Positions 29,148 to 40,109 are shown, counted from the first letter of the stretch. The stretch: 64,000 nt of DNA from Paracoccaceae bacterium (GCA_012103375.1 WLWX01000001.1:1540501-1604500), one strand, 5' to 3'. A program made the numbers and translations. The notes: generated by a model from the sequence alone, not told the origin.

Positions 29148-29279
29148 GCTCTGCCTTGTGGTCCGGCCGCTTTCGGGCCGGTTCGGGAGACAATGTCACA
29201 GGTGATTCGGCTTGTGAATCCCTTGAATCGCGAAAATCAGCGGGATTGGATCGGTGATGCAGCGCTGCAACGACTGGGA

Positions 29280-30377
29280 TCAGGGAGTTGGGTGGCTGAT
29301 CTGGCCGCCGCCGATCGCCGCCGCCACGCCGGTGGTGCCGGGGGCCGAGGTTGGCAGGCCGCGCAGGATGCGGGCGGCGAGGAAGGCGAAGGCCTCGGCC
29401 TCCAGCATGTCGCCGTTGAGGCCCGCATCTTCGATCGGGGCGGTGGGGCAGGGCAGGCGGCTGGCCAGGGCGGCCATGATGGCCGGGTTCTGCCGTCCGC
29501 CGCCGGTGACCAGCAGGCGGGTTGGCGGGGTCGGGCAGTGGGTCAGGCCCTGCGCGACGCAAGCGGCGACGATCTGGGTCAGCGTTGCGGCGGCGTTTTC
29601 GGTTGAAAGCGGGGCGATCATGTCGGGAAGGGCAGAAAAGTCGTTTCGATCCAGTGATTTGGGCGGGATCTTTGGGAAATAGCCGTGGCTGAGGAAAGCG
29701 TCGATGATGCCCTGGTCCGCTGATCCGGCACTGGCCAGCGCGCCGTTTTCGTCGCGCGGGGCCCCGGTGCGGGCGCGGACCAGATCGTCCAGCGGCGCGT
29801 TGGCCGGGCCGGTATCGAAGGCCAGCAGCGCGCCGGGCGTTTCGGGTGTCGCAGCGCTCGGGTCGATCCAGGTCAGGTTGCCGACACCGCCGAGGTTCAG
29901 GATGGCGAGGGGTGCGGTCGCACCAATTTCGCGCACCAGCGCGTGGTGATAGAACGGCGCCAGCGGCGCGCCCTGGCCGCCCATCGCCACATCGTTGTTG
30001 CGGAAATCCCAGACCACGGGGCGGTGCAGAACCTGTGCCAGCACGGCGCCATCGCCCGCCTGGTGGGTGCCACGACCGGCCGGGTCATGGGCCAGCGTCT
30101 GGCCGTGGAATCCGAAGGCCTCGGCCTGGGCGAAGCGGGACAGAACCTCGGCGTGGGCGGTTTCGACAACCTCGGACGCGGCGCTTACATCATCGTCCGG
30201 CCAGCGGCCAAGGGCGGCGTGCAGGGTGGCGCGTTCGGCGTCTGAATAGGGCCGATAGGCGGTTTGTCCGCGTTCGAACACGGTCACGCCGTCGGTCACG
30301 ATTTCGGCCGCGTCCACACCATCCAGCGAGGTGCCGGACATTGCGCCGACCACAGTCATCGCCCCTTTGGTCGCCAT
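29280..30377 (-). CDS. anmK: Anhydro-N-acetylmuramic acid kinase
   Basis: 365 residues. Phosphorylates and opens 1,6-anhydro-MurNAc during peptidoglycan recycling. N-terminal [39 protein letters not shown] and [13 protein letters not shown] are diagnostic ASKHA-kinase motifs. Normal length. Divergent from tyrS with 68 bases between starts. Confidence 0.95.
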   Translation of the reverse strand: MATKGAMTVVGAMSGTSLDGVDAAEIVTDGVTVFERGQTAYRPYSDAERATLHAALGRWPDDDVSAASEVVETAHAEVLSRFAQAEAFGFHGQTLAHDPAGRGTHQAGDGAVLAQVLHRPVVWDFRNNDVAMGGQGAPLAPFYHHALVREIGATAPLAILNLGGVGNLTWIDPSAATPETPGALLAFDTGPANAPLDDLVRARTGAPRDENGALASAGSADQGIIDAFLSHGYFPKIPPKSLDRNDFSALPDMIAPLSTENAAATLTQIVAACVAQGLTHCPTPPTRLLVTGGGRQNPAIMAALASRLPCPTAPIEDAGLNGDMLEAEAFAFLAARILRGLPTSAPGTTGVAAAIGGGQISHPTP

Positions 30378-30445
30378 CTCTTCCCCTTCACGCGCCGCGC
30401 CCTTATAGCTGGCGGCCTGAACCCTTAGATTGCACCGAGTTTGCC

Positions 30446-31699
30446 ATGACCTACCACCCGAAATCGGACTTCATGCGTGTGATGATCGAGCGCGGCTTTC
30501 TGGCCGATTGCACCGATTATCAGGGCCTGGACGAGGCTTTGATCAAGGGCGTCGTGCCAGCCTATATCGGGTTTGACGCCACCGCGCCGAGCCTGCATGT
30601 GGGTAGTCTGATCCAGATCATGATGCTGCGCTGGCTGCAGAAAACCGGGCATAAGCCGTTGGTTCTGATGGGTGGCGGCACGACCAAAGTGGGCGACCCC
30701 AGCTTTCGCTCGGACGAGCGGCCTTTGCTGACGCCCCAGAAGATTGATGAGAATATCGCCGGGATTCGCGATGTCTTCAGCAACTATGTGTCATTTGGCG
30801 CGGGCGCGAGCGATGCGCTGATGCTGAACAACGCCGAATGGTTGGACGGGCTGAACTACCTCGATTTTCTGCGCGACATCGGGCGGCATTTTTCGGTGAA
30901 CCGGATGCTGAGCTTTGAATCCGTGAAGTCGCGGATTGACCGGGAACAGTCACTCAGCTTTCTGGAATTCAACTATATGATCCTGCAAGCCTATGATTTT
31001 CTGGAGCTTAACCGGCGGTATGGTTGCGTTCTGCAGATGGGTGGGTCGGATCAATGGGGCAATATCGTCAACGGGATCGACCTGACGCGCCGGGTGCTGG
31101 ATCATGAGATCTATGGCCTGACCAGTCCGCTGCTGACCACCAGTGACGGCAAGAAGATGGGCAAAAGCCAGGACGGGGCGATCTGGCTGAATGCGGATAT
31201 GTGCAGCCCGTACCAGTTCTGGCAGTTCTGGCGCAACACGACGGATGCGGATGTCGGGCGTTTCCTGAAGCTTTATACCGAACTGCCGGTAGAGGATTGT
31301 GACCGCCTTGGCGCGCTGGACGGGGCCGAGATTAACGCGGCCAAGATCCGACTGGCCAATGAGGTGACGACCCTGGCCCATGGGGCCGAGGCTGCGGCGG
31401 CAGCCGAGGCGACATCGCGCGAGGTGTTCGAAAAGGGCGGCGTCGGGGACGACCTGCCGACCCTGACGATCAGCGCGGCTGATCTAGGTGACGGGCTGTC
31501 CATCGTGCAGGCGCTGGTGCGCAGCGGGCTGGCGGGGTCAGGCAAGGAGGCGAAACGCCTGATTGCCGAGAACGGCGCGCGGCTGAATGATGCGCCGCTG
31601 ACCAATGCGGGGTTGATGCTGGACGCGGATGCGCTGTCGCAGCCGGTGAAACTGTCGGCGGGCAAGAAGCGGCATGCGTTGGTGGTGCTACAGGGCTGA
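30446..31699 (+). CDS. tyrS: Tyrosyl-tRNA synthetase
   Basis: 417 residues, class I. HIGH-type motif in [16 protein letters not shown] near residue 45, tyrosine-binding [15 protein letters not shown], and KMSKS-type [15 protein letters not shown]-terminal S4 RNA-binding domain ([20 protein letters not shown]) completes it. Start at ATG 30446 (MTYHPKSD). Charges tRNA-Tyr in the cytosol. Confidence 0.97.
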   Translation: MTYHPKSDFMRVMIERGFLADCTDYQGLDEALIKGVVPAYIGFDATAPSLHVGSLIQIMMLRWLQKTGHKPLVLMGGGTTKVGDPSFRSDERPLLTPQKIDENIAGIRDVFSNYVSFGAGASDALMLNNAEWLDGLNYLDFLRDIGRHFSVNRMLSFESVKSRIDREQSLSFLEFNYMILQAYDFLELNRRYGCVLQMGGSDQWGNIVNGIDLTRRVLDHEIYGLTSPLLTTSDGKKMGKSQDGAIWLNADMCSPYQFWQFWRNTTDADVGRFLKLYTELPVEDCDRLGALDGAEINAAKIRLANEVTTLAHGAEAAAAAEATSREVFEKGGVGDDLPTLTISAADLGDGLSIVQALVRSGLAGSGKEAKRLIAENGARLNDAPLTNAGLMLDADALSQPVKLSAGKKRHALVVLQG

Positions 31700-31759
31700 T
31701 CGGCTAAGGGCGCGAAACAGATGGCCCCTAACCGACGTCTTGATCCCCATTCGATATAC

Positions 31760-32635
31760 CTAGTTGAACTCACCAGGCAGGGTAACGGGTGCGCGTAGGT
31801 TCGGGGTCTTGAACACCGGCTTGCCGCCCAGCGGAACTTCGATACCAAGCTTAACGGTGTTAAACCACGCCTGCTCGGGCGTGCCGTCATCCGCTTCGTA
31901 CCAGTCGTGCTGCACCCCGGCGAGCCAATTAACGCCGCTGTCGCCGAGCGGTGCGGTATAGGTCAGGGCAATCTGTGCCCAATAGGCCGTTACTTCATCG
32001 GAATCCTCGTCGGCGTCGCCCGTCCCGAGGAAAAGGGAGGCCGCAAGATTGCCGTTTCCAAGCGCGTAATCACCACCGACGCCTGCGAAATAGAAATCCT
32101 CGAACGAATCCACATCGTCCGGGTCGCTAACGTTGGTGAAGCCACCCGCCTGGACGAAATGATTGCCAAACCGCTTTTCAATGCCGCCGCCGAGGCCAAT
32201 GCCAGCTTCGTTGTCAGATGATAAGTTGCTGCCGCCAACGGCGAGAGCGAAGACGCCCCAGGGATCAGCCTCGTTTGAATAAAAGTGCAGGCCCAGCCCG
32301 GCGTAGAAGGCGCTTTGATCTTCATCTCCGTCGGTGTCCATGCCTTCGTGGTAGTCCAGAGTCAGATCGCCGTAAAAGTTGAACGAGTCATTTAACTGGG
32401 TGCCATGGCCGATATAGGCACCGCCGCCGAGTGCATCATCGCAGATATCGGTGCCGCCTGAATCGCAATCGTCGCCGTTGTGAAGCACGTTGCTCGGGAT
32501 GACCCCCTGGCCCCAGACCGAAAACAGCCCACCGGGGCTTTCTGTATCTGCGTCAAAGGTGAAATCTGCCGCTTGGAGGGGCAGGGCGGTCAGGCTGAAA
32601 AGAAAAAGACCGTTTCGTAGCATTCGGACAGGCAT
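31760..32635 (-). CDS. Secreted protein with outer-membrane beta-barrel character
   Basis: About 291 residues from ATG 32635, with a Sec signal (MPVRMLRNGLFLFSLTALPLQA). The mature part alternates short amphipathic strands with Asp-rich turns (GTGDADEDSDEVTAYWAQIAL; FYAGLGLHFYSNEADPWGVFALAV), ends near a strand, and has a single Cys pair (DDCDSGGTDICDD). This fits a small outer membrane barrel, but I recognise no specific family. GC is lower than in neighbours (near 53%). Downstream of nothing obvious; divergent sequence before it holds a possible promoter. Confidence 0.6.
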   Translation of the reverse strand: MPVRMLRNGLFLFSLTALPLQAADFTFDADTESPGGLFSVWGQGVIPSNVLHNGDDCDSGGTDICDDALGGGAYIGHGTQLNDSFNFYGDLTLDYHEGMDTDGDEDQSAFYAGLGLHFYSNEADPWGVFALAVGGSNLSSDNEAGIGLGGGIEKRFGNHFVQAGGFTNVSDPDDVDSFEDFYFAGVGGDYALGNGNLAASLFLGTGDADEDSDEVTAYWAQIALTYTAPLGDSGVNWLAGVQHDWYEADDGTPEQAWFNTVKLGIEVPLGGKPVFKTPNLRAPVTLPGEFN

Positions 32636-32783
32636 GGCAGTGCTCCCGATGGTGGATCGAACGACTCGATTTGATCTATATTGCGAAAATGTCTGGGCTC
32701 TCACCTGCAAAGGCAAGGCCGCCGCACCAGTTCACCTGACACGACGGCAATGTGTAGCACAACCGCAACGGGTGCAGTTGACG

Positions 32784-33758
32784 TCAGCTGCCCAACTTCC
32801 AAGTCCCATCCGGCCAGAAGGCGTGGAAGGCGAAGGCGAACATGACGTCGTGAGGCAGGTCTTTGCCGGCCTGGTCGCGGACCCGCACGGTGCCGACTTC
32901 GCGGCTGTCGGCAAGGCTGGGGCCGTCAAGGGCGCTGGCCTGGCCTTCGGTCCACGAAATGACGAGGCCGTCTTCGTTGATCACGCCTTCGGCGCGAATA
33001 CGCTCCATCGTCCAGGCGGTGTCGCCTACACGCACCACGCGCATCAGGGCCGGAATGTCGTGGGGGGGCATTTCGCCATTGTAGAGGAACGGCTTGGTGG
33101 ACCCGTCATAGCCGACATAGGGGTTGCGCCCGTAAGAGCGGCGGAAATTCGGCTGATCCATCACCTCGGCATTGGGGTTGCGTTCCTTGAACTGGCCCCA
33201 GCTTTCCATCCAGCTGGCCATGGCGACCAGATCGGTGCCGGTGTTCGACCCCACGATGCCCCGACCGATGGCCTGTTGCCACCAGCTTTGAGTCTCGCGG
33301 TCGTACATCACCATGTCAGAATTCCTAAGCTTGCCAGATACGCCGAAGGTCAAGATCTCTCCGTTCACGCGGCGGTCAAAGGTGATGCCGGAATTGCACA
33401 GCGGGCAGAAGGTCACCGCAACTGGAATGCCGCCGACCACATCGTTCACGATCTCATGCCAGGTGAGATAGCGCACCGGATAGGCGCGCGGCGTGGCCCC
33501 GTCGATTTCCAGCGTGATAACCGGTTCACGGTCGCCGATCCGGTCTTCATCGCCGACCGGAATGAAGGTCGGATCATTGACCGCCGGGATGCCGTCCTTG
33601 GGCGGGCCGCCAGACAGGATTTCGCCCCAGTCATCAACCGCGGTCATTGTGAAATCGGTGTCGGGCCATTCATGGCGCCAACGGCTTGGGTCGGCCAGGG
33701 CCGCGCCTGCGGTCATGGCAAGGGCAACGGCGGCCCCGATCCATCGAGAGGTTATCAT
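32784..33758 (-). CDS. DUF3179 domain-containing secreted protein
   Basis: 324 residues with a signal peptide (MITSRWIGAAVALAMTAGAALA). DUF3179 marks are YLTWHEIVNDVVGGIPVAVTFCPLCNSG with a CxxC pair, FGVSGKLRNSDMVMYDRET and SWWQQAIGRGIVG. The function of DUF3179 is unknown; export and the CxxC pair suggest an envelope redox or metal role, which is inference. Stands alone. Confidence 0.88.
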   Translation of the reverse strand: MITSRWIGAAVALAMTAGAALADPSRWRHEWPDTDFTMTAVDDWGEILSGGPPKDGIPAVNDPTFIPVGDEDRIGDREPVITLEIDGATPRAYPVRYLTWHEIVNDVVGGIPVAVTFCPLCNSGITFDRRVNGEILTFGVSGKLRNSDMVMYDRETQSWWQQAIGRGIVGSNTGTDLVAMASWMESWGQFKERNPNAEVMDQPNFRRSYGRNPYVGYDGSTKPFLYNGEMPPHDIPALMRVVRVGDTAWTMERIRAEGVINEDGLVISWTEGQASALDGPSLADSREVGTVRVRDQAGKDLPHDVMFAFAFHAFWPDGTWKLGS

Positions 33759-33902
33759 TGCTCGGTTCTCCCCAAAAAAATCATCCGGGGAACACTAAGA
33801 CGGGGAAGGCGTGCGCGCATAGCCCGTATCACAGGAGTTTGAGAAGGGTTGTGCAAACCGGGCTGCCCGAACGTGCATGCAGGCGGACAGTCCGGTTTCA
33901 GG

Positions 33903-34487
33903 TCATTCGGCGGGCGTTTTGATGACGTTCACGTCGGCCATTACGTCCGGCTGAACCACGACGCCGTTCAGGTTCGGATCGCCGCGCTGGATTGCGTCCA
34001 GCACGTCCAGCCCTTCGATCACCCGGCCCACAACAGTGTACTGACCGTTCAGAAAATGGCCTTCATCGAACATGATGAAGAACTGGCTGTTGGCCGAATT
34101 CGGGTTCTGCGCCCGCGCCATGCCGACCACGCCGCGATCAAACGGTATGTTCGAGAATTCGGCAGGCAGATCGTCCAGGGGCGACCCTCCGCGTCCGGCC
34201 ATCTGAAGCGAATCTCCGTCGATGCGACCAAACTCCACATCGCCGGTCTGGGCCATGAAGCCGTCGATGACGCGGTGGAAGACGACGCCGTCATAAGCAG
34301 CCTCGGACGCGAGCTTGGTGATACGCTCGACATGTTGCGGGGCAACGTCGTCAAAAAGGTCCAGAACGATCTTGCCGCTGGCCTTGCCCTCGACCGTAAT
34401 CTCAAGGTTCGGGCCTTCGCCGTCTTCGACATCCTGCGCCAGTGCCGGTGTGCCCAGCAACAAGGCGGCGATCAGCAGCTTACGCAT
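33903..34487 (-). CDS. Peptidyl-prolyl cis-trans isomerase (cyclophilin), exported
   Basis: 194 residues with a signal peptide (MRKLLIAALLLGTPALA). Cyclophilin core: YDGVVFHRVIDGFMAQTGD and ARAQNPNSANSQFFIMFDE, holding the catalytic Arg and Gln/Phe residues. A periplasmic proline isomerase assisting folding of envelope proteins. Its ATG overlaps the end of the cytosolic paralogue by eight bases. Confidence 0.93.
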   Translation of the reverse strand: MRKLLIAALLLGTPALAQDVEDGEGPNLEITVEGKASGKIVLDLFDDVAPQHVERITKLASEAAYDGVVFHRVIDGFMAQTGDVEFGRIDGDSLQMAGRGGSPLDDLPAEFSNIPFDRGVVGMARAQNPNSANSQFFIMFDEGHFLNGQYTVVGRVIEGLDVLDAIQRGDPNLNGVVVQPDVMADVNVIKTPAE

Positions 34488-34986
34488 CGGCAGCGACCTT
34501 CATGGTGATCATCTGATCCGGCTCTGCGGGCGGCTCACCCCGGGTGATGGCGTCGACATGCTCCATCCCCTCGATCACGAGGCCATAGACGGTGTATTGG
34601 CCGTTCAGGAAGGCATTGTCGGAAAAGTTGATGAAAAACTGGCTGTTGGCCGAATTCGGGTTCTGACTGCGCGCCGCACCGATGGTGCCGCGATCGTGCG
34701 GCAGTTTCGAGAATTCGGCGGGTAGATCGGGCATGTCCGACCCTCCGGTGCCAGCGCGGCCAAGGTTGAAATCCTTGTTCATATTGCCGTTGGCGACATC
34801 GCCGGTCTGGGCCATGAAACCTTCAATCACGCGGTGGAAGACAACGCCGTCATAGGCGCCGGCGCGGGCAAGATCCTTCATGCGGGCGACATGCTGGGGC
34901 GCGACGTCCGGCAACAGCTCGACCGTGACGTTGCCGCCTTTCAGTTCGATGATGACGGTGTTTTCTGGGTCTTTGATATCGGCCAT
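34480..34986 (-). CDS. Peptidyl-prolyl cis-trans isomerase (cyclophilin), cytosolic
   Basis: 168 residues, no signal peptide, strong AGGAGGG site. Same motifs as its neighbour (YDGVVFHRVIEGFMAQTGD; SQNPNSANSQFFINF). The tandem pair probably arose by duplication followed by gain or loss of the export signal. Divergent from pgk. Confidence 0.93.
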   Translation of the reverse strand: MADIKDPENTVIIELKGGNVTVELLPDVAPQHVARMKDLARAGAYDGVVFHRVIEGFMAQTGDVANGNMNKDFNLGRAGTGGSDMPDLPAEFSKLPHDRGTIGAARSQNPNSANSQFFINFSDNAFLNGQYTVYGLVIEGMEHVDAITRGEPPAEPDQMITMKVAADA

Positions 34987-35127
34987 TGGGCCCTCCTGAA
35001 GAAAGTTTGGGCGTTACCTAGTGTGGCGCGCGCAAAAGGGAAAGCCCGCAGGCGTGAAACGGCTGATCGGTTGACGATACGGCGGGCGCGGGGCAGGTAG
35101 CATTCAACAAAGAATGGAGTGCCCTGA

Positions 35128-36318
35128 ATGGCCTGGAAAACCCTGGATGAGATTGACCTTGCGGGCAAGCGCGTGCTGGTGCGCGTGGATCTGAACGTGC
35201 CGATGGCGGCTGGGCAGATCTCCGATGCCACGCGGATCGAACGGATCCTGCCGACATTGCGCGATATCCTTGCGGCAGGCGGCAAGCCGATCCTGCTGGC
35301 GCATTTCGGGCGGCCCAAAGGCAAGGTGGTGCCAGAGATGTCGCTGGCCCCGATCGCCCCCGCGCTGGAGGCGGCACTGGGCGCGCCCGTGCAGTTCGCC
35401 GAGGATTGCATCGGCCCGGTCGCAGGCAGCGCGGTCGCCGAATTGCCTGCCGGATCCGTCCTGCTGCTGGAAAACACCCGCTTTCATGGCGGCGAGCAGG
35501 CCAATGACCCCGCCTTCGCGCGCAATCTGGCCGAACTGGGCGAGGTTTATGTGAACGACGCATTCTCGGCCGCGCACCGGGCGCATGCGTCCACCGAAGG
35601 CGTGGCGCGGATGCTGCCGAATGCGGCAGGCCGTCTGATGGCCGAGGAATTGGCCGCGCTGGATGCAGCACTTGGCAAACCTGCGCGCCCCTCGGTTGCA
35701 ATTGTGGGTGGGGCGAAGGTGTCAACCAAGCTGGACCTGTTGGGGAACCTGGTGCGCAAAGTCGATCATCTGGTGATCGGGGGCGGCATGGCGAACACGT
35801 TTCTGGCCGCCGAGGGCGCCGATGTCGGCAAATCGTTGTATGAGCCGGACCTGCTGAACCGCGCGCGAGAGATTCGCGCCGCCGCCGGAGAGGTCGCCTG
35901 CGATATCCTGCTGCCAAGCGACGTGGTGGTCGCGCGCGAGTTCCGCGAAGGTGCCGCCAGCACGGTTGTCGCCGCTGATGCCTGCCCGGCGGACGCGATG
36001 ATCCTGGATGTCGGCCCGAAGACGGTTGCGCGAATTGCCGCCGTGCTGGGGGCGGCGAAAACACTGGTCTGGAATGGCCCGCTTGGGGCGTTTGAAACAC
36101 CGCCGTTCGATACCGCAACACTGGCTGCCGCCAGACAGGCCGCCGCAGAGACCCGCGCCGGTGCGCTGGTCAGCGTGGCAGGCGGCGGTGACACTGTCGC
36201 CGCCCTGAATGCCGCCGGGGTGGCGGATGACTTCACCTATGTTTCCTCGGCCGGGGGTGCTTTTTTGGAATGGATGGAGGGCAAAACCTTGCCCGGGGTG
36301 GCCGCGCTGGAAAACTAG
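35128..36318 (+). CDS. pgk: Phosphoglycerate kinase
   Basis: 396 residues; glycolysis and gluconeogenesis. N-terminal [47 protein letters not shown] and C-terminal [16 protein letters not shown] with the nucleotide-binding Gly-rich loop. Normal length, GGAGTG site. Monocistronic in appearance. Confidence 0.97.
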   Translation: MAWKTLDEIDLAGKRVLVRVDLNVPMAAGQISDATRIERILPTLRDILAAGGKPILLAHFGRPKGKVVPEMSLAPIAPALEAALGAPVQFAEDCIGPVAGSAVAELPAGSVLLLENTRFHGGEQANDPAFARNLAELGEVYVNDAFSAAHRAHASTEGVARMLPNAAGRLMAEELAALDAALGKPARPSVAIVGGAKVSTKLDLLGNLVRKVDHLVIGGGMANTFLAAEGADVGKSLYEPDLLNRAREIRAAAGEVACDILLPSDVVVAREFREGAASTVVAADACPADAMILDVGPKTVARIAAVLGAAKTLVWNGPLGAFETPPFDTATLAAARQAAAETRAGALVSVAGGGDTVAALNAAGVADDFTYVSSAGGAFLEWMEGKTLPGVAALEN

Positions 36319-36368
36319 CGTTCCTGCCTGACAGGAGCCGAGAAGGCGGGTGTTTGCCTGAAGCGGAT

Positions 36369-36560
36369 GTTGGCAGATTGTCCCCGCGCCCGGTGCGCGC
36401 CGAAAGGCGCAGGGCGCGCGCCGGACCGGTCCCGCCGGTCAGGCGCTGATCTGAACTTGGCGCGTCCAAGCGAGTTGACGGCCAAACCTGAGCCATAAAT
36501 CATGCAAACTCAACGGTGCAGCGCCAGCCCACCGGCCCGGCGCGCGCCCTGCTTGCGGTG
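36369..36560 (+). repeat. Dispersed inverted-repeat element, copy B
   Basis: Same plan and orientation as copy A. Inverted arms 36409-36429 and 36532-36552 match the copy A arms with one change in the right arm, and the centre again has GAGTTGACGGCCAAACCTGA and an ATAAATCA tract. It lies in the 283-base gap between pgk and ptsP, which holds no gene. Confidence 0.75.
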
Positions 36561-36601
36561 CATTGCTGATATCCGCTTCAGGCCACAAAAAACCCGGCCC
36601 A

Positions 36602-38851
36602 CTAACCCTGCGGAACACTCCGCAGCCAATCCATCACCGCGCCGCGCACCGACTGGCTGCCATCCATGCGGGCCGTGTTGATGACATCGCGCGCCGCGCC
36701 AAGTTCCACCCGGCGGAGCAGGCTTTTGACCGGCCCGATCGAGGCCGGGCGCATCGACAGCGCGCGCAGGCCCATGGCGGCGAAACACAAAGCCTCGACC
36801 GGGCGGCCGGCGTCTTCGCCACAAAAACTGACCGGGGTGCCGACCTCGGTGCAGCGACCGACGATCTGTTCGATGAAAGACAGAAAGCTCAGGTTCAAGG
36901 TGTCATAGCGTCGGCGCACACGCTCATTCTCGCGGTCGGCGGCAAAGAAGAACTGTTTCAGATCATTGCCCCCGATCGAGATGAAATCGGCAAGTTCGAA
37001 AAACTGGCGCGGCGCGAAGGCCAGGCTGGGGGTTTCCAGCATCGCGCCGATTTTCACGGTTTCGGGGACGGGATGGCCCAGTTTGCGTTCATATTCGATC
37101 ACGTTCAAAAGGCGCTCTCGGGCGGTGCTGAATTCCTCGAACTGGGCGACGAAGGGGAACATCACGGTCAAGGGCCGCCCGTTCGCTGCGCGCACCAGCG
37201 CCTGGAGTTGCATGCGCATGACGCCCGATTTGTCCAGCCCAACCCGGATCGCCCGCCATCCCATCGCCGGGTTCGGTTCATCCTGCGGCTTCATATAGGG
37301 CAGAACCTTGTCCGAGCCGATGTCCAGCGTGCGGAACGTCACCGGACGGCCCCCGGCCGAATCCAGAACGCGGGTGTACATGTCGGCAAGCTCTCCGCGG
37401 CGGGGCACGGTGTTGCGGGTCAGGAACTGCAATTCGGTGCGAAACAGCCCGACGCCTTCGGCGCCCGAACTTTCCAGTGAGGGCAGGTCCGCCATCAGCC
37501 CCGCGTTCATGAACAGTTCGATCTTGTGGCCGTCGAGGGTTTCGGCAGGCAGATCGCGCAGGCCCGAGTATCGTTCCTGCGCCTTGGTCTGCATGGCGAT
37601 CTTGTCGCGGAATGCGGTCGCCACCGTGTCTTCGGGGCGCAGATGGACGATGCCCTGATCGCCATCAACCAGGATCGAATCGCCGTTCAACGCCTCGGTC
37701 GTAATGTTGCGCGCGTTGATAACCAACGGGATGGCCCAGGCGCGGGCGACAATCGCTGCGTGGCTGCCGACGCTGCCCTGTTCCAGCACGATGCCTTTCA
37801 GGCTGCGTCCGTATTCCAGCAACTCTGCCGGGCCGATGTTGCGTGCCACAAGGATCGGGCGATCCGGCATCTCGGCCCCGGTTTCGGCCCCCTGACCGGT
37901 CAATATCCGCAACAGACGGTTCGACAGATCGTCCAGATCGTGCAACCGGTCACGCAGATAGGCATCCGGCACCTGGCCCATGCGGGTGCGGGCGCTGGAT
38001 TGTTCCTTTTCGACTGCCGCCTCGGCGGACAGGCCGCGCGCGATGTCTTCCTGCATCCGCCGCATCCAGCTGCGGGAATTTGCGAACATCCGATAGGCTT
38101 CCAGGACCTCCCTCTGATCCTTTTCGTTGGGCGCGACATGGCCCAGCATTTCGTCCACCGACAGACGCAGCGCGTCGACCGCCTGGGTCAGCCGTTCAAA
38201 TTCAACATGCGGATCGTCGGCAATCGGGTTGACCACGACGACGCGCGGTTCATGCAGCCAGACCTGACCCTGGGCGGCGCCTTCCTGCCCGGTCATGCCG
38301 CGAAACTGGACCGGCTGCTTGTGGCGCGCACTCAGCGCCGCACCTTCACCGGCAAAGGCGCCAAGCTCGGTCATTTCGGCCAGAACCATGGCGACAACTT
38401 CCAGGGCGTAGATCTCGTCTTCCGAGAATTCCCGCGCGGTCTTTGACTGAACCACCAGCACGCCCAGGCGTTCGCCCAGCCGCTGGATCGGGACGCCCAG
38501 GAAGCTGCTGTAAAGCTCCTCACCCGTTTCGGGCATAAAACGAAAGCCCCGGGCCGAGGGCGCATCCGCCGTGTTGATGGGCCGGCCCCGCAGGGCCACG
38601 CGACCCACCAGCCCCTCGCCAATGCGCATTCGGGTCTGGTGAACGGCCTCTGGGTTCAGACCTTCAGTCGCGCAAAGCTCCAGCGTATCCGCATCGCGGA
38701 ACAGATAGATCGAGCATACCTCGGTCTGCATCGAACCGGCGACCAGACCGACGACCTTGTCCAGGCGTTCCTGTCCTGCAGCCTCGCTCGCCAAGGCTTC
38801 GCGCAGTCGGCCCAGCAGCTTGCGGCTTTCGCTTTCGGTGGTTGCGTTCAT
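36602..38851 (-). CDS. ptsP: Phosphoenolpyruvate-protein phosphotransferase PtsP (nitrogen PTS enzyme I)
   Basis: 749 residues from ATG 38851 (MNATTESES), which has GGGGGA upstream and lies 19 bases after lysC. N-terminal GAF domain (RLDKVVGLVAGSMQTEVCSIYLF to VVQSKTAREFSEDE), then EI proper with the phospho-His in GSVGSHAAIVARA, and the PEP-binding C-terminal barrel (GIGLFRTELQF-like GVGLFRTELQF; SIGGNDLKQFFFAADR; VSFCGEDAGRP). Starts the PTS-Ntr phosphorelay that senses nitrogen through glutamine and acts on EIIANtr, which is not in this window. In an operon with lysC. Confidence 0.95.
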   Translation of the reverse strand: MNATTESESRKLLGRLREALASEAAGQERLDKVVGLVAGSMQTEVCSIYLFRDADTLELCATEGLNPEAVHQTRMRIGEGLVGRVALRGRPINTADAPSARGFRFMPETGEELYSSFLGVPIQRLGERLGVLVVQSKTAREFSEDEIYALEVVAMVLAEMTELGAFAGEGAALSARHKQPVQFRGMTGQEGAAQGQVWLHEPRVVVVNPIADDPHVEFERLTQAVDALRLSVDEMLGHVAPNEKDQREVLEAYRMFANSRSWMRRMQEDIARGLSAEAAVEKEQSSARTRMGQVPDAYLRDRLHDLDDLSNRLLRILTGQGAETGAEMPDRPILVARNIGPAELLEYGRSLKGIVLEQGSVGSHAAIVARAWAIPLVINARNITTEALNGDSILVDGDQGIVHLRPEDTVATAFRDKIAMQTKAQERYSGLRDLPAETLDGHKIELFMNAGLMADLPSLESSGAEGVGLFRTELQFLTRNTVPRRGELADMYTRVLDSAGGRPVTFRTLDIGSDKVLPYMKPQDEPNPAMGWRAIRVGLDKSGVMRMQLQALVRAANGRPLTVMFPFVAQFEEFSTARERLLNVIEYERKLGHPVPETVKIGAMLETPSLAFAPRQFFELADFISIGGNDLKQFFFAADRENERVRRRYDTLNLSFLSFIEQIVGRCTEVGTPVSFCGEDAGRPVEALCFAAMGLRALSMRPASIGPVKSLLRRVELGAARDVINTARMDGSQSVRGAVMDWLRSVPQG

Positions 38852-38870
38852 CCGTCCCCCGTGGCGGGGT

Positions 38871-40109
38871 TCAGGCCGCCCGTTCCAGTTCGAACGCATC
38901 ATGCAGTGCCTGCACGGCGAGTTCCATGTATTTCCGGTCGATCAGCACGCTGACTTTGATCTCGGACGTGGTGATGACCTTGATGTTGACGCCTTCGTCG
39001 GACAGCGACTTGAACATCTTGGCGGCGACGCCGGCGTGGCTGCGCATGCCGATACCGACGATCGAGACTTTGGCGACGCCCTCATCCGCGACCAGATCGT
39101 GGAAATTGATCTCACCCGCGTCCTTGGCGGCGTTCATCGCCGCCTCGGCGCGCGCAACTTCGTCCACCGGGCACGAGAAGGTCATATCTGTGCGCCCTTC
39201 TTCGCTGATGTTCTGCACGATCATATCGACGTTCACGCCCGCTTCGGACAGTGGCCCGAAGATCGCCGCCGCGATGCCGGGGCGGTCGGCGACCGAGATC
39301 AGCGTGACCTTGGCTTCATCCCGTGAATAGGCCACTCCGGCCACGACATTACTTTCCACGATATCCTCCTCGCTGCAAACCAGCGTGCCTGCGTGTTCAT
39401 CGTTGTCTTCAAAGCTCGATAAGACCCTCAGCTTCACCTTGTAACGCATTGCCAGTTCGACGCTTCTTGTCTGAAGCACCTTGGCCCCAAGGCTGGCGAG
39501 CTCCAGCATCTCCTCGAACGCGATCCGATCCAGCTTGCGCGCTTTCCTGACGATGCGCGGGTCGGTGGTATAGACCCCGTCAACATCCGTATAAATGTCG
39601 CAGCGTTCGGCCCCGAAGGCGGCGGCAAAGGCCACTGCAGTGGTGTCCGATCCGCCACGGCCCAGCGTGGTCACGCGGCCATCATCGCCGATGCCCTGAA
39701 AGCCTGCAACAACAGCCACTTTCATGCCGTCATTAAACTTCCCGTTCAGGTTTTCGGTCGGAATCTCTACAATCCGCGCCGCGCCATGGGCCGAGGTTGT
39801 CTTCAGCGGAACCTGCCAGCCCTGCCAGCTGCGCGCAGGCACGTCCATTTCCTGCAACGTCAGCGCCATCAGGCCCGCAGTCACCTGTTCGCCGCTGCTG
39901 ACCACAGCGTCATATTCACGGGCATCAAACATCGGCGCGGTTTCCCGGACCCAGCCGACCAACTCATTGGTTTTGCCTGACATTGCGCTGACGATGACGA
40001 TCACGTCATAGCCGTTCGCAACCTCACGCCCGACGCGTTTGGCCGCCCGGCGTATCCGGTCCAGCGTGGCCACCGAGGTACCACCGAATTTCATTACCAA
40101 AATGGGCAT
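38871..40109 (-). CDS. lysC: Aspartate kinase
   Basis: 412 residues. First step of the aspartate family (Lys, Thr, Met, Ile). N-terminal VMKFGGTSVATLDRI, GRGGSDTTAVAFAAA and DVDGVYTTDPRIV, then two ACT domains for feedback control (AAIFGPLSEAGVNVDMIVQ; AAKMFKSLSDEGVNIKVITTSEIKVSVL). Start at ATG 40109 (MPILVMKFG). The lysC-ptsP order is common in alphaproteobacteria. Confidence 0.97.
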   Translation of the reverse strand: MPILVMKFGGTSVATLDRIRRAAKRVGREVANGYDVIVIVSAMSGKTNELVGWVRETAPMFDAREYDAVVSSGEQVTAGLMALTLQEMDVPARSWQGWQVPLKTTSAHGAARIVEIPTENLNGKFNDGMKVAVVAGFQGIGDDGRVTTLGRGGSDTTAVAFAAAFGAERCDIYTDVDGVYTTDPRIVRKARKLDRIAFEEMLELASLGAKVLQTRSVELAMRYKVKLRVLSSFEDNDEHAGTLVCSEEDIVESNVVAGVAYSRDEAKVTLISVADRPGIAAAIFGPLSEAGVNVDMIVQNISEEGRTDMTFSCPVDEVARAEAAMNAAKDAGEINFHDLVADEGVAKVSIVGIGMRSHAGVAAKMFKSLSDEGVNIKVITTSEIKVSVLIDRKYMELAVQALHDAFELERAA

